Assembly: GCA_003184365.1 (NCBI GenBank)
Contig: NKYR01000006.1
Location: 62,001-126,000, forward strand
Direction: 5' to 3'
DNA: 64,000 nucleotides
Source of the DNA: Evernia prunastri
Lineage: Eukaryota; Ascomycota; Lecanoromycetes; Lecanorales; Parmeliaceae
Position numbers and translations under genes: made by a program. The notes beneath the pieces are model-generated. The model saw nothing but the letters and a program-made list of their open reading frames with translations. It was not told where the DNA came from and made no database searches. Numbering within the stretch: position 1 is the stretch's first letter; each line of letters starts with the position of its first letter. Below are positions 21,560 to 33,873 of this stretch, piece after piece.

Positions 21560-23037
21560 GATGTTCGTGTGAGCAACCTGAGGTCGTTGTTGTTGAGGGC
21601 TCGGCTAGCGGTGAGAATGTGGCGGCGTTCGTTGGTTTATGCGGGTCGTGTCTATGAGGCTTGAAACAGAAGAAGACACTGTGGTGCAATGGTCTGGGCA
21701 TTTGGAAGGAATGTCGCATTGCTCTTATAGATGAAGAAGGTGGTGCTGCATATTTTAGCGAGGTGTGGGGTTTTGATAATTATATACCCGTCTGAGATAT
21801 ACATATATATATAGAAAGCCTATTTTGTTTGCCGTCAACGGTGAAAGAACAGTCACTGAGAAGCTTCCCCCCTCGTGAATTCATATCCTGTATAGGCACG
21901 AATGCGAGTTACCATCTCTGACCACTCACCTACCGGCTAATATCCTCACTCACGAAGCAATGTCCTAATGAGAAAGACTCAGACACTTCGTGTCAAAAGT
22001 CCCGCCCATTCTCCACGCATTCATCCAGAAAACATCGAGCAAAGCAGAGCAGTAGACACCAACGCACAATACATGCCCCGACAAGTATCTTACCCACACA
22101 ACACAGGTAGAGCATCCTGCCCACCGCGCATGGGAATACAGCCTGCAATGCAAGAGTTCCAAACGCACGGGGGGCCAAAGACAAGTCTCTAACTCGCTTT
22201 TGGCCGCAAGGGGCCCACAGAGGTGGAAAAGCGAGGGTAACAGCGAAACAATTCAAGACATTGTTCTTACCTTTCCCCTACCAGCCAGAGCCTTCCTTCC
22301 GCTAACAGACCTGAAGGGCTTTTGATCTGGAATCGATGCGGAGGTCAAGCGCTGTAATCGAACGCATGAGAGCGAGACTTGCCGTCGATGCCATTCCAAC
22401 GATCGGAATCATATCATCTCCATCTCCCTGTCATGTGATTGGAAGCCTCAAATCCAGCTCCCAAATGTCCCCTTTGCTGGCACAGCTCCTGCTTACCGGG
22501 TTTGCTGCACCGCACTTCTTTCCCAGTGGATGCCGCTGTCCCTTCAAGGCGAAGGGTAGTCCCCCTTTTGGAAGTCCCTATAGCTTTTTAGAAAGCTACA
22601 TTGAGATCTGCGTAACAGAAGGCTTGGCTAAACTTGAACCTCCAATCCAACGTGTTCAGATCAATCCTAATGGCATCACCATCGTGGGACGCATTCCACG
22701 CAACGATAGTCCACTTTACTTTCTTTTTTGCGCGTGACAGGCCGCTGATCTCGGGTGCTGATGTCTTGTGTGAGCTCCGGAACAATTGCTTGCCCCAAAG
22801 TCGCTTCGTAGTTGAGTACTTAATTATGATAGCAAGGAGGAGATGGGAAGGGCGTGGTTTGGGACTTGATGTTTGTTTTGCGTAGATATTAGTATTCACT
22901 CAGCTCAGTGAGGTACTTTCATCTCGTTCGATACCCATACATATCACGGCCAATTAGAACCTCAGACATTCATCACCTGACTACTGCTTCTTATACTACC
23001 TGCTGCTGCCTTGCGCCAATGTGAGTTGCCACCACAT
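21560..23037. other. Intergenic, no gene seen
   Basis: 1.5 kb with a short TATATA run near 21800. The plus frame at 22336-22737 has no recognisable pattern. Flanks the 3' ends of two convergent genes. Confidence 0.45.
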
Positions 23038-24658
23038 TCATTGACCAATGGACTGTGGCGGCAGATTTGGGTCGTCAAGGTCATAGGCAGAAAGCGATGT
23101 GGCGGTCCCAATATCGGACGGCGGTACTGTATCCTTCGTAGAGTCAGCAGTCTTGGCTTCACTGCCTCCTTGATCGTTTAGCGTGTTGTCTCGGTTTCCG
23201 TAGCTTATGTCAGTAACTGTACTTGGATTATTCTCAACGTTGTGTTTATCTGAGAGACCCCCTGTAACAGTGAGCCCACTGTCACCATGCTCACTTAGAT
23301 TACTGTCTGCAACTTCACAACTAGCTTCATCAGTCTCCTGATGAATACCACCCACCCCACGCTTTTCTGGACTATCGTCGGCGACTACGTCGCGGCAAGC
23401 CTTCTCCGAGCCGAAAATCATTGCGTTGTCTTGTTCTGTGCTGGTCGGAATAGGCTCATCCGTCGAGGTCAGGTTCCTGATTGATTTCTCGAACCGGGAG
23501 CTGATCTGAGCTGTATTCTTCCGGTCTTCTCGAAGCATGCCTAGCCTTGCTTCTTTCTCTTTCTCATCCAAAGCTGCTCTCTGTTCCTGAATATCACGGA
23601 GTTCTTCGTCCAGAGCATTTTCGAGGTCGTTCTTGCTTATTTCCATAGCCTGCATCGCAGCCCTGAAGTCCTCCAAGATATCTTGGAGTTTGTTCTTGCA
23701 CTGCGTATCTTGTAAAGCAGTGGCCAGGTTCAATGCATGTTTGAGCATCCTTTCAATTCCTTTGACGCTTGTCCGAAGGCGATGTACAGCTGCATGACGA
23801 AGTGGGTGCGTTGCCCGGAAGACTTCGCTCAATGCCTCCCTTGACCCAAGAGCCGTTGCATCAAAATCGAAAGTATCAAATCGTTGAGGTACAATGGTGG
23901 CCCACCTATCAAGCTCTATTGCTTCTGAACAAGTCCAATGTCGCTCTTCCAGCAGTGAGGGGATCCATTTAGCCACCCAGTCGTAGCAGCAGTCTTCCAA
24001 GACTTTCTGGACAGCATTGAGCAGCTTATGCTGAGCAGTATAGGACAAGTAGGAGGGAAACAAAGACGGCGATCTGGAGCAAACGGACTCGAGAATGTCT
24101 TCGATCGGTCCAGCCTCTTTCATAGCTGTCAGCAGGTTCGACACTTATCGTAGGGCAGAAGTCATAACCTGCAACATTGATCTGTTCGCCACGTTGGCCT
24201 CCTTCATATGTGGGTAGATCAGATTGTGAGGCTTCATCCAGAGCCTTCGCTTCTGATCGGACTGCCTCTTGCTCCAAAGCGTCATGCTGTCTGTCCCTGC
24301 ACGCGGAGGGCTGGTGAGCCTCAGGGTGTTCAAGCAGAGCAACTGCCTCTGAGGCCAAGGTTCCGTTGCCATTAAAGGTGGATATTGTCCGGACGACCAT
24401 ATCAGTTCCGTACAGCTCCTCCAGAGGTTTAAACTTTGCAGGGTGTTTGGAGATGATGGCACTTATTGCGTTGCTATCATTGGCGCGGATGGTACTTCCT
24501 ATAAACACTGCACTTGCAGCCCGAAGAATACTTTCACGACGTTGTTTTTTCGAGCGCGTATTCGACAACGACGTGGCCAAAGTCATTGTCCTTACGCTGA
24601 ATGGTTTGTATCGTGTTGATTGGATGATACTGAAGAAGAGCAACTTTCTAGTAGACAT
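23038..24658 (-). CDS. Uncharacterised fungal protein, two exons
   Basis: The second exon (23038 to about 24130) carries most of the protein: an acidic N-terminal helix (EDILESVCSR), a Trp-containing region (DWVAKWIPSLL, ELDRWATIV), the block LRHAAVHRLRTSVKGI followed by LNLATALQD, and a long coiled coil (ENALDEELRDIQEQRAALDEKEKEA) before a disordered, Ser/Asp-rich tail. I recognise the HR-AVHR block from a widespread uncharacterised fungal family. The first exon (24658 to about 24160, ATG at 24658, alternative at 24586) contains HPAKFKPLEELYG and MVVRTISTFN. The frames differ by one, and two introns would fix this: 49 nt with donor GTGGCG, or 43 nt with donor GTTATG and acceptor CTGACAG. I cannot decide between them. 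No enzymatic motif is visible. Confidence 0.6.
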
Positions 24659-27600
24659 TGGCTGAGTCGGTGCTCTTCTTTGGAAGACTCATTCATTCAT
24701 CTACAACTAGGGTCACGCTCTCAAGTTTGCTCCATAGGATGACAAAGCAAACCTCGATGTCGGTATCCGTAAGTGCGCCCCACTTTACTCGTCTTTTGAG
24801 TCACACCAGGAAGCTGAGTATAACGGACGAGGCGTTCAACCATAAAGAAGTTGCTGGATAAAATCACAATAATTCTTGAGACTTCATCAGTCTTTCCAAA
24901 AGAACGATAATTTTGCCACTTACGCCAGCATCGAGACGGTATGCTGGCTACGAACCTTCCGTCAATCGTGACCCTACTACTCACTTCGCTCATATACATA
25001 CATGACCTTGTCACCTCCATTTTTCCTTCTCAAGATCGACCTCAAGAATCCTCATGTTCTTGCTGTCTTCGTGTCGGCTAGTTACCGTCTGATTATCATT
25101 AAGTGAAATCGACGTCGCTGAAGATTTACCGGGGGCTACCTTAGGGTAGGTTCCGGGCCGGAGCCCCGGTGGACGGGAACCCTTAACTTTTAAAGCGAGA
25201 CACTAGAAGGCCAAATCCGATGCTCTTTCAAATCCCAGAGTGCGATGGAATCACCTTCCCGACTATCCCTGATTATGACCATCCTTCTCGATCAGCAGCA
25301 GTGCTTTGGGCGAGAGCATTGTAGAACTCTGCCAGTAACAGTGGCTTGGGAAATGGTTAAGGGCATTGCAATGATTCTACGGTAATAAACAGACGAAACG
25401 CAAGGAAGTCCCTACTTCCTATTCAATCCTACACAACACTAACACTCACTAGTATATTGCCTTTTGACCTGTTCAGCAAGTACAAGCCTACAATGAATCC
25501 CACAATATGCATATCCTCCTAGTGTCCCTCGCATCCAGGTTCCTGGGCCTATCGTGTCTCCCAGTGGATCGAGATTGAGCTTTCCCCAACAGGACCGCGT
25601 CACGATTGTTGCAATCTCAGCCCGGAGTGGCGTCATGCGAGTATCTTGTACGCACTAAATTAACAATCCGTACTCAACAGCAATGGTAACGTGCGTTGCT
25701 GAGAAGATCATCCATTCGATTATACTCTACCTACCATCTGTGTCGAGTGTCCACGTAGGTACTTCGTGGAGTCATGGCCCTTTAGCCTTTGGGTATGCTT
25801 TGGCTCTGTGCACCTTGGTAATGCAGGGCCTGTTGGGTTATGATTTAAGGGTAGAACGAGGAAATCGATCAATCAGTCAATCAATCAATCAATGAATGCA
25901 GGGACTGAAAGCCAGAAGATCAGCTGCTTCTACTCGTATGGCCTGGGGACATATGATTGTCACGACACAGGCCGGAGATACCGCAATCCAGGAGGACCTA
26001 GGTAGTGCTAGATATTCATGAGCGTTAGTATGAGGCCGTCTTTCCATGTTGGCCATTGACTGCTAGGTATACAGGAAACAGTCTCGATAAATCACCAACG
26101 GGATCTGTTCTCCTTCATGGCCTCCCTTTCAAGAGTGACTGTAAAAGCGCTGTCGAAGGCTTGGATCTCTTACCGAATAGGCTGCTGCAGGTGTGAGAGT
26201 CGAAAAAGGGGGTGAAAGGGGGATTTGCTATCCCCACTGTGTCGTCATAGGCAACGCCACTTGCAATGAGCAAGATTAGAGTTTGTGTTGAGGGTGTCCC
26301 GATCGGACGATGTGTGAGATACGCGAAAATCTGTTCGTGGTACCTGCAGTATAGAGCACACCTAGAGCATAGCAAGCATGGGTGGGATATATCGTACATC
26401 ATCGTGCATTCGGCGAGTCTAGACCCGTGCGGACGTGGAAAATGATCGTCGTACGTATATCATCTGCAGGACCAATCGAGAGTGGCAGTGATTCATCAAA
26501 AGTCTCGTCTCTTGAGTGGCCAGGCCGGAGTCCGGAATGGCTGGGGAGATGTGTGTGGCGAGGTAGGTTTTCGAAGGGTCTCATTAAGCGTGCGCTTCAA
26601 TGCGCTTCAATGCAGGTGATACATGCGCTCCTTCAATCCGGTAGTCTCTTCGTCCTAATCAAGGAGATCGGCCTGCTATTCTTTCCTTCTGAGCCAATCA
26701 TCCATTGCGGGTTTTCTGGACAGCCTCTTTCGGTCGAGTCGACTGTCAATGCGAAGGTCTTTGACGTGTGAAGAATGAAGATGATGGTGGTCATTCCAGG
26801 TTCTGTTGTTGGGAATACCTAGATGAGATGGGAAGACGGCACAACGGTTGCGGGTAGGCGGTCCCTCGAAGACATAGGGTACCAAATGTCATGCATCAAT
26901 TGAAGTTAAAGCTTACTGTTATACTGTGTAGTGTGTAGTGTGTACTGTGTACATATCGACGATCCATGGTCCTGATGTTTTCGATGGTCTTTCTTGGACC
27001 TATTAATGAATTATCCCGTCGGGGAGTCGGGACGTCAGGGATACGCCGCTTGGCCCTAGCAATGCGCTGTGCCCCACTCAACCTTCACCAAATACATTCT
27101 GAGCGCGAACCTTTGGCCTTACTTTCTCGTACCTCTCCCCCCCGCAAACATCCAACACGAGCTTTTGTTTTATGCGAAAAAGAGACAAGGTTAGGCGAGG
27201 CCTCGATCTAGGGGTGGCGGGGAGAGGGCATGCCTCTGTTTATGGTAATAGTAATGATCAAAGAGACTTGAGATGAAAGGACCTGCACCGTTAGTTATTC
27301 CTTCCACCCACAAAAGTGCGTCAACCAATAGGTACCTACTCGAGCAATGGCGCTCCATGCACAACTTAATGTGGCATCCTCCAGAACGGTGCTCAGTGAT
27401 GATTAGAGCAGGTAGGTACTCGTCACAAGGTCGACCGCATTGCGTTGCGCCACCCATCATTGCTTTTTTTCCTCATGCCTCAGGGTACCTACCTATCAAG
27501 GCAACCCAATATGTGGCCAACGGACTAGCACCCCACATGAAATAAGATGTGATCTTGACAAGCCAAGCCCCCGGCTTTGGGGCGTCCACTAAATAGGCGT

Positions 27601-27865
27601 AACACTCTAATACTGGCACCTTCAATTTTCATTCAAAGCTCAAATCATCCCCTGCGTTCGAAACCTCGGACCGGAAGCGACTCCGGAATCATCAAGCAAC
27701 ATAAAGTACCAACGTCCAAACCCCCTTCTTCCCCCCCCTCTTTCCAAATCTTGCACACCTTAAGCATTTGTTTCTCACATTCGAGCTTCGTCTAAGAATG
27801 AAAATTTGAGATCGAGGTTTAAGCTCCTCAAATCGACCTACTCGTGCCTGTATCAGATTAATCCA
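24659..27865. other. Long gene-poor stretch
   Basis: 3.2 kb without a convincing gene. The minus frame at 24721-25020 directly upstream of the previous gene is the only one with a mixed composition, and it has no family. A CAAT tetranucleotide repeat lies at 25867-25894 and a TGTAGTG-type repeat at 26925-26950. The last 250 nt are the promoter and leader of the receptor-like gene. Confidence 0.4.
25867..25894. repeat. CAAT-type tetranucleotide microsatellite
   Basis: About six imperfect copies of TCAA/TCAG units in a row in intergenic DNA. Confidence 0.8.
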
Positions 27866-29253
27866 ATGGCCCAACCGAATGCACAAGATATTCAATATCA
27901 GCTCGCACATATACACGAGGACCGGTCAAACGATATCGTTGTGTCACATGCCATATGTGTTGTTATTGCGGTTGTTGCTGTGCTTCTGAGGTTTTCCTCT
28001 CGACGACTATGCAAAGCTCCCATCTTAGCAGACGACTTCATGATCATCGCTGCACTTGTGAGATTCTCCTCGGATATATGTTGCCGTGGTCAGCACTTTC
28101 GTTGGTAAAAGGATTTAACTGACTGGGGGAAATTGGGCGTCTAGATACTTGCAGCTGCAGAGGTTGGAGGAGGTCTAATGTGTATGCACTCCTTTTGACT
28201 CCTTCGGCGTATGTGGCGAAGTTATACTGAGAACCCCCTTTTGACCAGGCGTCCATTATGGAGGCGGAAAACATGCGGTTCTTCTCCAAAAACCCGAGAC
28301 TTTTGCTAAAGTAAGTACCCGATGTATATCGTAATACAGTTGAACGTTAGCTGATGTTCACTGTTAGTGGGTAATTGCCACGGAGGAACTGTACAATGCT
28401 GCAATCACGGCAGTCAAGCTGTCCATCTTGTTGCTTTACCGCCGACTCTTCCCAGAATCTCGATTCAAGATCATCCTATGCACTGTTGGATGCTTCGTAT
28501 TTTGCTGCGGTCTAACCATGAATCTTCTCGTCGTATTTCAGTGTCGGCCAATCAACGCATCTTGGAACCCAACTGTGCAGGGCCAATGCATTCATCTGAA
28601 CACCGCCTTCATTATATTTGGCTCATTGAACGCGCTTACCGATATCATTGCACTCTGCCTGCCGATGCCGTATCTGTGGCGTCTCCACACCGATAAATCC
28701 AGAAAATTACAGCTCATTGGAATATTTTCCCTTGGAAGCCTGTAAGTCACCAGACCCGGCCTTGAGTAAGGATGACACTTACCGAAAGCGTGAAGGACAT
28801 GTGGCGTCAGTCTATATCGAATTCCTCAAATGGCGAATATCTCGCTTGCAGACGCACCATGTAAGAGCCTGGCCTCGTGATCTCCAATTTATATTGCGGA
28901 ACAACACTTACAAGCTACTAGGGTCCGACGTGAAGCCATGCGTATGGGCCGTTGTCGAGGTCTGCCTGGGTATCCTCGGCGCCTGCTTGCCTACGTTCCC
29001 AGCGTTGTTCCGATGTAAGAATGTCCGCAACAGCCAAAAGCCGAGCGGGGTGTCCAATTCAAAAAGCGGCGATTCTTCTCAGTATCCCGTTTTGACGCCG
29101 GATGAACGTCGCAAAGGATTCAGGAGTGGAGTAGGAAACGCTCACAAGGAGTTCTTGAAGATGATTGATTGGGCAGATGTACCGAGAGCCGTCGAGAAAC
29201 GGAACAGTTCGAGCAGTCAGGGCAGAGAGAACTTTGACAGAGGCGGGCAATGA
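27866..29253 (+). CDS. Pth11-like rhodopsin-domain (PF20684) membrane protein
   Basis: Six exons give one continuous family-typical protein of 353 residues: 27866-28057, 28145-28181, 28249-28310, 28368-28741, 28796-28860 and 28922-29253. All five introns have GT-AG ends and matching phases. Signatures in order: a first helix (HAICVVIAVVAVLLRF), the ADDFMIIAAL turn, GGGKHAVLLQ after exon 2, WVIATEELYNAAI and LSILLLYRRLFP, the INASWNP loop with QGQCI, ALTDIIALCLPMPYLW, GVSLYRIP, and the last helix VEVCLGILGACLP. These belong to the fungal rhodopsin-domain family related to Pth11, thought to sense surface or extracellular cues and signal through G proteins. There is no CFEM domain. The C-terminal tail of about 80 residues is polar. 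Confidence 0.85.
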
Positions 29254-29627
29254 TTTTCAACGGCAGCGATAAGGCTGAACGATGTTACGATAAATGAAAG
29301 ACGCTCTCACATACTCTTGCGTATTTCCACTTGTTTGGTATTTCGAGATGTAACCTGATCGAGCATCCCGGCCAAAAGGCGCGGTGGAGCCACGATCATA
29401 AAATTATATAGGCGGCGAGTTTGTAGAATTTTCAAGTTAACAAGAAATGGCGATCCCAAATAGTACTAGCTTATCCCATCTATTACGGCAATTCTTTCGG
29501 ACAGAGCCACCAAACCTACGCGAGGAACGCGACGTGACGCGTTCCTCAACCTCCCACATCTTCGTGAAATTCAATGAGAGAATCCTAACCTTCACAACTT
29601 CATTCATTACTGCTTCATTTCCTCAAG
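29254..29627. promoter_or_regulatory. MCM3 5' flank
   Basis: 374 nt between the tandem receptor-like gene and MCM3. Contains GACGCGTTCC near 29534, an MluI-box-like ACGCG core as used by MBF for G1/S genes in yeasts. That link is inferred from the motif only. Confidence 0.4.
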
Positions 29628-32427
29628 ATGGACGGCTTACAGCTTCGCGATGAGGCAGTGCGAGATCGCATACGCCTGGCAGAAGAGTTCCTGGATCCCA
29701 GCGATCAAAGCGCTCGAAGCTACCGCGCGGACATTATACTCATGCTCAATCGAGGGTTTCGAAGACTCACCGTCAGTTTAGATGAGATCAGAGCACATAA
29801 CAGACAGTTGGCAGATGGACTGCTCCAAGCACCTTTCGATTTCTCTCAAGCGTTCGACCAGGCGCTCAAGAATACGATCGTGGCTTTGCCCAATAGACCT
29901 GCGAGGGAAGCGTCTGACGATGTTGTCAGTCTTTTCCGTTCGGCGTCTTGTTAGCAAAACTGATGGCAATGCTAGATGTACTACTGCGCCTACGTCGGCA
30001 GCTTCGGCGAATTCTCCTGCAACCCTCGAACCCTCAGCTCTAGTCACCTCAATCATATGGTTTCACTAGAAGGAATTGTGACGAAATGCTCCTTGGTCCG
30101 CCCGAAGGTGGTGAAGAGTGTGCATTACAACGAAAAGAAGAACATATTTCGCTTCAGGGAATACCGGGATCAGACGATGACTATGAATGGGGCCGCTAGC
30201 ACAAGTGTGTATCCTCAGGAAGATGAGGACGGAGAGCCGGTAAGCCTCTGGAAGACAGCCTCTTTGATGGGAAGTGCTGACGATCAATAGCTCATTACAG
30301 AATACGGTTACTGCACCTACCGAGATCACCAAACCATCTCGATACAGGAAATGCCAGAGCGTGCACCAGCAGGACAGCTTCCTCGAGGTGTCGACGTGAT
30401 CATGGACGATGATTTAGTAGACCAAGTCAAGCCGGGTGACCGGATACAGCTCGTTGGTATCTACCGATCCTTGGGAAACCGTAATGCCGGTCAAGGTAGT
30501 GCCACTTTCAGGACTCTGATATTGGCAAACAATGTCATCATGCTCTCTTCTAAGTCTGGTGGGGGTATCGCCCAGTCGGCAATCACAGATACGGATATCC
30601 GAAACATCAACAAAATATCGAAGAAGAAGAATGTTTTTGAACTCTTGTCACAGTCGCTAGCTCCGAGTATATACGGGCACGATCACATCAAGAAAGCAAT
30701 ATTGCTCATGTTGTTGGGAGGCATGGAGAAGAACTTGGAGAATGGAACACATTTGAGAGGAGATATCAATATCTTGATGGTTGGAGACCCTTCGACTGCG
30801 AAATCTCAGCTCCTCCGATTCGTCCTAAATACAGCACCGTTGGCAATTGCAACGACAGGCCGAGGATCCTCAGGCGTTGGTCTCACAGCGGCAGTGACAT
30901 CAGACAAAGAAACCGGGGAACGACGCCTCGAAGCCGGAGCCATGGTCCTCGGAGACCGAGGTGTCGTCTGTATTGATGAATTCGACAAAATGAGTGACAT
31001 CGACAGAGTAGCCATCCACGAAGTCATGGAACAACAGACCGTCACAATTGCTAAGGCCGGCATCCACACATCTCTCAACGCCCGCTGCAGTGTCATCGCA
31101 GCCGCAAATCCCATCTACGGCCAATATGACCCTCATAAAGATCCGCACCGCAACATAGCCCTTCCTGATTCCCTCCTCTCCCGTTTCGATCTTCTCTTCG
31201 TAGTAACAGATGACATCGACGACTTTCGCGATCGCCAGATCTCTGAGCATGTTCTACGCATGCATCGCTACCGTCAGCCTGGTACTGAAGAAGGTGCTCC
31301 TGTCCGCGAACAGCAGTACCAGACCCTCGGGGTGGGCCTTGACGAAGAGCAAGATGCCAGCCAACCAACCACAGTCTTTGAAAAGTTTAACATCATGCTC
31401 CACGCGGGCGTGACCGTCACATCGGGCCGTGGCGCCGCCCGAAAAGTCGACGTATTGAGTATTCCATTTATCAAGAAATATATTCAATACGCGAAACTAC
31501 AACGTAAACCCATCCTTACGAAAGGGGCCGCGGATCATATCGTGGCAACATACTCCGCACTCCGGAATGACGAGCTCGAAGGCAACCAGCGCAAGACTTC
31601 ACCCATGACAGCACGTACCCTCGAAACACTCATTCGCCTCGCTACTGCTCATGCCAAGGCTCGTCTCTCGCATAAAGTCGAAGAGAAAGATGCTGAAGCC
31701 GCCGAGTCGATTCTCCGTTTCGCCCTTTTTAAAGAAGTCGTTGAGGACGAGCGGAAGAAGCGGAGGAAAGTCAGTCATGCGGATGCATTGTCTTCCGATT
31801 CCTCCTCTGACGACGATGATGAAGACGGAGACCAAGACGAAGCGCCCCGAAGGAATGGCACCACCCCTCGTCGCACCACGCGCACCAACGGCACGGCGAG
31901 AACGAGAGGGTCTGCTACTAACGGCGACCGTGGCGGCGACGTAGACGGTGATGGCGATTCGGACAATGAAGACTTGTACACTGCCAGCCCCCGCACCAAT
32001 GACCGTACGACGCAATCGCAGATGTCCGTTGCGTCCTCAGCGCCAGCATCTCAGCTCCTCACATCGCAAGGTGACGACACCCAAGCCACCACCAACGGCG
32101 ACTCACAACAACAGCCGATCAACGCCAACCGTTTGCGTGTCTTCCGGACCGCATTAGGGCAATTGGTGAATACGAGTGTATTCCAAAACGAGAGCGCGGA
32201 CGTAGAGCCGCTTGTCAAAGCGGTCAATGAAAGATTGGGGAGGACAGGAGATGCGGAGTTTGGGTTGGCAGAGGCTGGGAAAGCCCTGGAGGGAATGCAG
32301 GACAGGAATGAGATCATGTGAGTTTTGGGCCCCTTTCTCTTTGTTGTATTGGTGTCAAGGGAGCTTGGCTAATAGAGGTTGGTGATATAGGTATTCCGAG
32401 AGCGACGGTATTGTGTACAAGATCTGA
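29628..32427 (+). CDS. MCM3: DNA replication licensing factor Mcm3
   Basis: Four exons: 29628-29924, 29976-30239, 30291-32317 and 32391-32427, giving 874 residues, a normal Mcm3 length. The N-terminal domain includes YVGSFGEFSCNPRTLSSSHLN and MVSLEGIVTKCSLVRPKVVKS. The AAA+ core has Walker A GDPSTAKS (about residues 352-359), Walker B with DEFD (416-419) and the arginine-finger SRFD (484-487). Mcm3 is one of six subunits of the MCM2-7 helicase loaded at origins in G1. After the winged-helix region comes an acidic, Ser-rich linker and a C-terminal TALGQLVNTSVFQ segment. The last exon adds only 12 codons (YSESDGIVYKI) and is needed to avoid ending at a splice donor. Introns 1 and 2 are both 51 nt. 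Confidence 0.97.
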
Positions 32428-32772
32428 GCTTAGTCGGCTTGAGGTGTGGCTGGCATTTGCGCGGCGTTGGTTGGGATGATTTGATTGTTTTTTGCTACAT
32501 CATACCTGCTCCGAGCCATGAGGGAGGGTTTATCCAGCGTGTACTTGTTTTGATTCGGCTATCATACTCTAGAGTACAAAACTCCAGAGTGCAAGGCATG
32601 AGGAAAGGGTTTCCCGAAGTTATAGGCACGAAGCCTGCAAAAACGCTCTCCTTAGATTCTATCAAATCATTGTCCAAATCCCAATGAAGCTAGGGAAAGG
32701 TAGATTTGACTGATTGTCTGCGTCCTGTGTCGGGCAAACTTCGGTTGATAGAGCAAGAGTAGCGGAGTTGCA
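32428..32772. other. Intergenic, no gene seen
   Basis: 345 nt between MCM3 and the rhodanese gene. Nothing beyond presumed 3' and 5' flanks. Confidence 0.5.
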
Positions 32773-33552
32773 ATGACGGAGCGCAGCTCATCTTCTCATC
32801 TATTACTTTCAGCACAAACCCCAAACATACCCATGGCCCCAACGCGTTCCCTCCCCGTCCAATTCATCATCCGACCCCTCACCCGCCGACCCATCCCCAC
32901 CGCACCCCGCCGCATCCCCTACCTCCACAGTCACACCCGCGCTCCTCCTCCGCTCCTTTCCCCGCGCCGCCACCACCACCACCACCCCTACAGCACCTCC
33001 ACCTCCGAACCCCCTCCGCCGCGCCCCTACACCTTCGAAGAGATTCGCTCCCTCACCGCAAACCCGTCGCCTTCGCGCATCATCATCGACGTGCGCGAGC
33101 CGGCCGAAGTGCAGCAGTCGGGCCGGATCCCCGGCGCGCGCAGCATGCCCCTGACGTCGAACCCGGACGCGTTCTACCTCAGCGACGGGGAGTTCTTCGA
33201 CCGGTTCGGCTTCGAGAAACCGAGGGCCGTCGTCGGCGGGGGATCGTCGTCGTCGTCGTCGTCGAGGGAGGAGTCTCCGTATTCGGCGAAAGCGAAGGAG
33301 AGGGAGGCGGGGAGCGGGTTGGGTGCTGCGGGGAAGGAGGATGATGATGATGGTGCGGAAGTCGATGGGGGCGGGAAGGCAGGTGGGGAGGGGGAGGGGA
33401 ATGGGGTGGAGGAGGTGATCTTCTACTGTAAGGCTGGGGTGAGGAGTCGGGCTGCGGCTCGGATGGCGAGGGAGTGGGTGGGGGTCAAAGCCGGGGATAT
33501 GAAAGGCGGGTGGATGGAGTGGGAGGGGAGGGGTGGGGAGGTGGAACGGTGA
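32773..33552 (+). CDS. Mitochondrial-type single-domain rhodanese with internal insertion
   Basis: Intronless, 259 residues from the ATG at 32773; a second ATG at 32833 would give a cleaner targeting peptide. Residues 21-80 are rich in Arg, Pro, His and Ser, with no acids, as in mitochondrial presequences. The rhodanese fold follows: YTFEEIRSL, RIIIDVREPAEV (about 102-113), GRIPGARSMPL, and after a gap VIFYCKAGVRSRAAA with the sulfur-accepting Cys219, then a GGWMEW end. The family (yeast Rdl1/Rdl2 type) transfers sulfane sulfur to cyanide or thiols. Between FGFEKPR and VEEVIFYC, where family members have only a short link, there are about 60 residues of low complexity (Ser, Gly, Asp, Glu), starting with a seven-copy TCG repeat at 33244-33264. 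The gene is C-rich at its start and G-rich at its end. Confidence 0.85.
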   Translation: MTERSSSSHLLLSAQTPNIPMAPTRSLPVQFIIRPLTRRPIPTAPRRIPYLHSHTRAPPPLLSPRRHHHHHPYSTSTSEPPPPRPYTFEEIRSLTANPSPSRIIIDVREPAEVQQSGRIPGARSMPLTSNPDAFYLSDGEFFDRFGFEKPRAVVGGGSSSSSSSREESPYSAKAKEREAGSGLGAAGKEDDDDGAEVDGGGKAGGEGEGNGVEEVIFYCKAGVRSRAAARMAREWVGVKAGDMKGGWMEWEGRGGEVER

Positions 33553-33873
33553 AGATAAAGATGAAGATCGAGCATGTGGTGGGGGGCCTTGGACGTTGAG
33601 AATCGCCAACGAGATCGTGCGTGGGAGGCAAAACATCGAGGCAACCTGATACCCAGCTATGCTGAGACGAGGGCACAATCGACGCGGGGAGAGATCGACT
33701 TATGAGGATGTTGGGACCTTCTAGGTAATTTATCAAAACGCTATATAGACGCCCTTAACGGGCGTAAAGGCCTCCCATAACGACTCCAAGGAAGCCGGTT
33801 TTGTGGGACGAAGAAGACTCTAATTACAGTATTATGAAGTGACCTTGCAAGCTGAAGAAAGATATGGGGACAA
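33553..33873. other. Convergent 3' flanks of the rhodanese and ERG5 genes
   Basis: 321 nt with no gene seen. Confidence 0.5.

Noticed and set aside
25120..25200. Telomere-like TTAGGG string in a GC-rich patch
   Set aside because: Only a single copy, with no array and no other sign of a chromosome end.
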